Shown in pieces: positions 62,418 through 64,000 of a stretch of 64,000 nucleotides of DNA; the stretch's first letter is position 1; every line of letters starts with the position of its first letter. The notes under the pieces are model-generated. The model saw only the letters and a list, made by a program, of their open reading frames with translations, did no database searches and had not been told where the DNA came from. The position numbers and the translations under genes were made by a program. The stretch is from Pleionea sp. CnH1-48 (GTDB lineage: Bacteria > Pseudomonadota > Gammaproteobacteria > Enterobacterales > Kangiellaceae), in NCBI RefSeq assembly GCF_024124665.1, contig NZ_JAMXSB010000003.1, forward strand, positions 62,001 through 126,000. The letters are read 5' to 3'.

Positions 62418-64000
62418 TGTATTTTAATACTTCTTTGGTTTGCCCATAGGGTAAAATTCAAAACTTTCCACAAGAGAAAACCATAATCTTTCTGTTGGGC
62501 TTTATGTTGATTGAACTTATCTGCAATTGCTTTCAAATCGATGACGTCTGGATTTCTATCATTAAATCTTTTTAAGTTGTCAAATAACAAGTCTCGCAAA
62601 GCCCCTTCTACCCAGTACGCAAATGGCACACCAAATCCTGTCTTTGGCCCATAAAGAACATCATTTGGTACAATACCTTCTAAACTCTTCTTTAGTAACC
62701 ACTTTTGTTTACCATTCGGTATCTTGTGTACTGAAGGCAGCTCTTGAACAAACTTAATCAAGTCATTATCTAAGAAGGGAACTCTTACCTCTACACTAGA
62801 TGCCATCGTAGCTCGATCCACTTTCTCTAAGAAAATATCAGGGAGTATTATTTGAGAGTCAACGATGAGCATTTGATCTGTAATATCCAAGTTAGCAACT
62901 TCACTTTGACACTTTTTATATCTTGAAAATGGATCAAAACATAAAAACTCATCTCTGAATGCCTTGCTAAATACATCAATAGGCGAATGCTTTTTATCTT
63001 CTACAGTCAGTAGCAAGGCCATTAGTTCATGTTCAGGAGAACTTAGAAGAGCATTAATATAACGCTGTCGTTGTTGATGTTTCTTATTTTTTGGCAAAAA
63101 CTTATTCGCAACATTGGCAATTCTAGATATGAAACGCATTTTCTTAATGTTCATTAAGGTATTATACCGCTTATATCCTCCGTACAACTCGTCGCCACCG
63201 TCGCCTTGAAGTACTACTTTTGTCTTCCCTTTTACTTCCTCACAGAGTAAAAACAACGGTATATTAGCAGCATCACAAAAAGGGTGATCGTGGTGATATA
63301 TCATTTTTTCAACCACATCAGCCACATCAACACCAGAGATATGAATTTCATGATGCTCAGTTCCAAAGTGAGTGGCTACGCTTCTTGCTCTAGGTAACTC
63401 ATTTATTCCCTTATCAAAGTCAAACCCAACGGAATAGGTAGATAGTTTTTTCTCATAATGCTTTGAAGCAAACGCTGTAACGGCGCTTGAATCAACACCT
63501 CCAGACAAAAATATACCTATAGGCACATCACTGACCAACTGTCTTTTAACTGCATTCTCCAAGAGCTCTCTATTTTTTGCAACGATACACCCTTCTTTTA
63601 CTGTTCCTACTACCGGTTTATGAGGCTTCCAATATTGTGAAACGCTAACTTGTGAAGAGTCTACTTCAAACTCAATGAAGCTACCTGGCATTAACCTTTT
63701 TACGCCTTCATATAAAGTTTCCTCTCCCAGAGTGTTACCAAAATAAACCCACTCATGAACACTTTGTTTATTAAAGTCATCCAACGCATCGTCCATAAAG
63801 CACTGAATCACTTTCATTTCAGAACCAAAAGAAAGAGCATCACTACTAAGCTTGTAATAGAGGGGTTTGATGCCCAATCTATCTCTTGCGAGCCATACTT
63901 TCCGCTCTTGCTTATCGTAGATAGCAAGGGCAAACATTCCATTTAACTTAGAAAATAAATCCGTACCAACTTTTGCAAACCCCTCGACAATTACCTCTGT
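62414..64000 (-). CDS. Asparagine synthase (glutamine-hydrolysing) family, 5' end beyond window
   Basis: The frame stays open to base 64000 (529 codons seen), so roughly the first 100 residues, including the catalytic Cys2 of the glutaminase, are outside. Visible are LNGMFALAIYDKQERKVWLA from the glutaminase half and the synthetase half with PPi loop SGGVDSSAV, DGGDELYGGY and KVDRATMASSVEVRVPFLD. In surface-polysaccharide operons these proteins are thought to amidate uronic acids or amino-acyl groups. Confidence 0.93.
   Translation of the reverse strand, partial: TEVIVEGFAKVGTDLFSKLNGMFALAIYDKQERKVWLARDRLGIKPLYYKLSSDALSFGSEMKVIQCFMDDALDDFNKQSVHEWVYFGNTLGEETLYEGVKRLMPGSFIEFEVDSSQVSVSQYWKPHKPVVGTVKEGCIVAKNRELLENAVKRQLVSDVPIGIFLSGGVDSSAVTAFASKHYEKKLSTYSVGFDFDKGINELPRARSVATHFGTEHHEIHISGVDVADVVEKMIYHHDHPFCDAANIPLFLLCEEVKGKTKVVLQGDGGDELYGGYKRYNTLMNIKKMRFISRIANVANKFLPKNKKHQQRQRYINALLSSPEHELMALLLTVEDKKHSPIDVFSKAFRDEFLCFDPFSRYKKCQSEVANLDITDQMLIVDSQIILPDIFLEKVDRATMASSVEVRVPFLDNDLIKFVQELPSVHKIPNGKQKWLLKKSLEGIVPNDVLYGPKTGFGVPFAYWVEGALRDLLFDNLKRFNDRNPDVIDLKAIADKFNQHKAQQKDYGFLLWKVLNFTLWANQRSIKIQ

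Overview
The window reads as chromosome of a marine-type gammaproteobacterium. The evidence is the thrS-infC-rpmI-rplT-pheS-pheT-ihfA-merR order followed by a tRNA-Pro(GGG), an H-NOX nitric-oxide signalling cluster of the Shewanella/Vibrio kind, and short TATACCC-ended interspersed elements. I cannot name the genus from sequence alone. No rRNA, CRISPR array, integrase, transposase or prophage gene was seen.

Layout. (1) 1-4.5 kb: an hno-like NO-sensing network on the minus strand (kinase cut by the window edge, H-NOX, REC with degenerate HD-GYP, REC-EAL), with a divergent HTH-REC regulator. (2) 4.6-22.4 kb: housekeeping and accessory genes. These are glyoxalase I, an MFS transporter, a two-domain M16 protease lipoprotein, a secreted PI-PLC-like protein with a ricin-type lectin tail, a MarR regulator with a divergent membrane protein, an S41 protease next to a membrane-anchored AraC regulator, a Sel1 protein, and a three-gene operon (TPR/DUF3108-like protein, sensor kinase, OmpR-type regulator). 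(3) 22.6-37.9 kb: an accessory, more AT-rich stretch ending at tRNA-Pro. It holds many small unknown genes, an orphan ParD-like antitoxin, a TIMP-like secreted protein, decayed gene ends and two defence-type loci. The first locus is a three-gene operon of C5-cytosine methyltransferase, a 991-residue protein with two GHKL ATPase domains (MORC/Hsp90-like at the N-terminus, histidine-kinase-like at the C-terminus), and a receiver-domain protein of about 613 residues. The second is a stand-alone OLD-like ATPase/TOPRIM protein. (4) 38.1-45.8 kb: the translation core operon. (5) 46-50 kb: phosphomannomutase and an ATP sulfurylase-APS kinase fusion, separated by a tandem array of the interspersed element. 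(6) 50-64 kb: a minus-strand surface-polysaccharide operon that runs off the right edge and ends at a strong terminator near 50.0 kb.

How genes work together. The hno genes would couple NO sensing to phosphotransfer, c-di-GMP turnover and transcription. In the polysaccharide operon, the 4,6-dehydratase, DegT aminotransferase, PglD/NeuD-like acyltransferase and PglC-like initiating transferase fit a UDP-bacillosamine-type first sugar. Around them sit glycosyltransferases, an asparagine-synthase-like amidotransferase, a bi-domain oxidoreductase, a heparinase-like protein, and an unusual aldo/keto reductase plus TauD-type dioxygenase pair. The methyltransferase/dual-GHKL/receiver operon is the best candidate for an uncharacterised system: it looks like a phosphorelay coupled to DNA methylation, with no recognisable nuclease.
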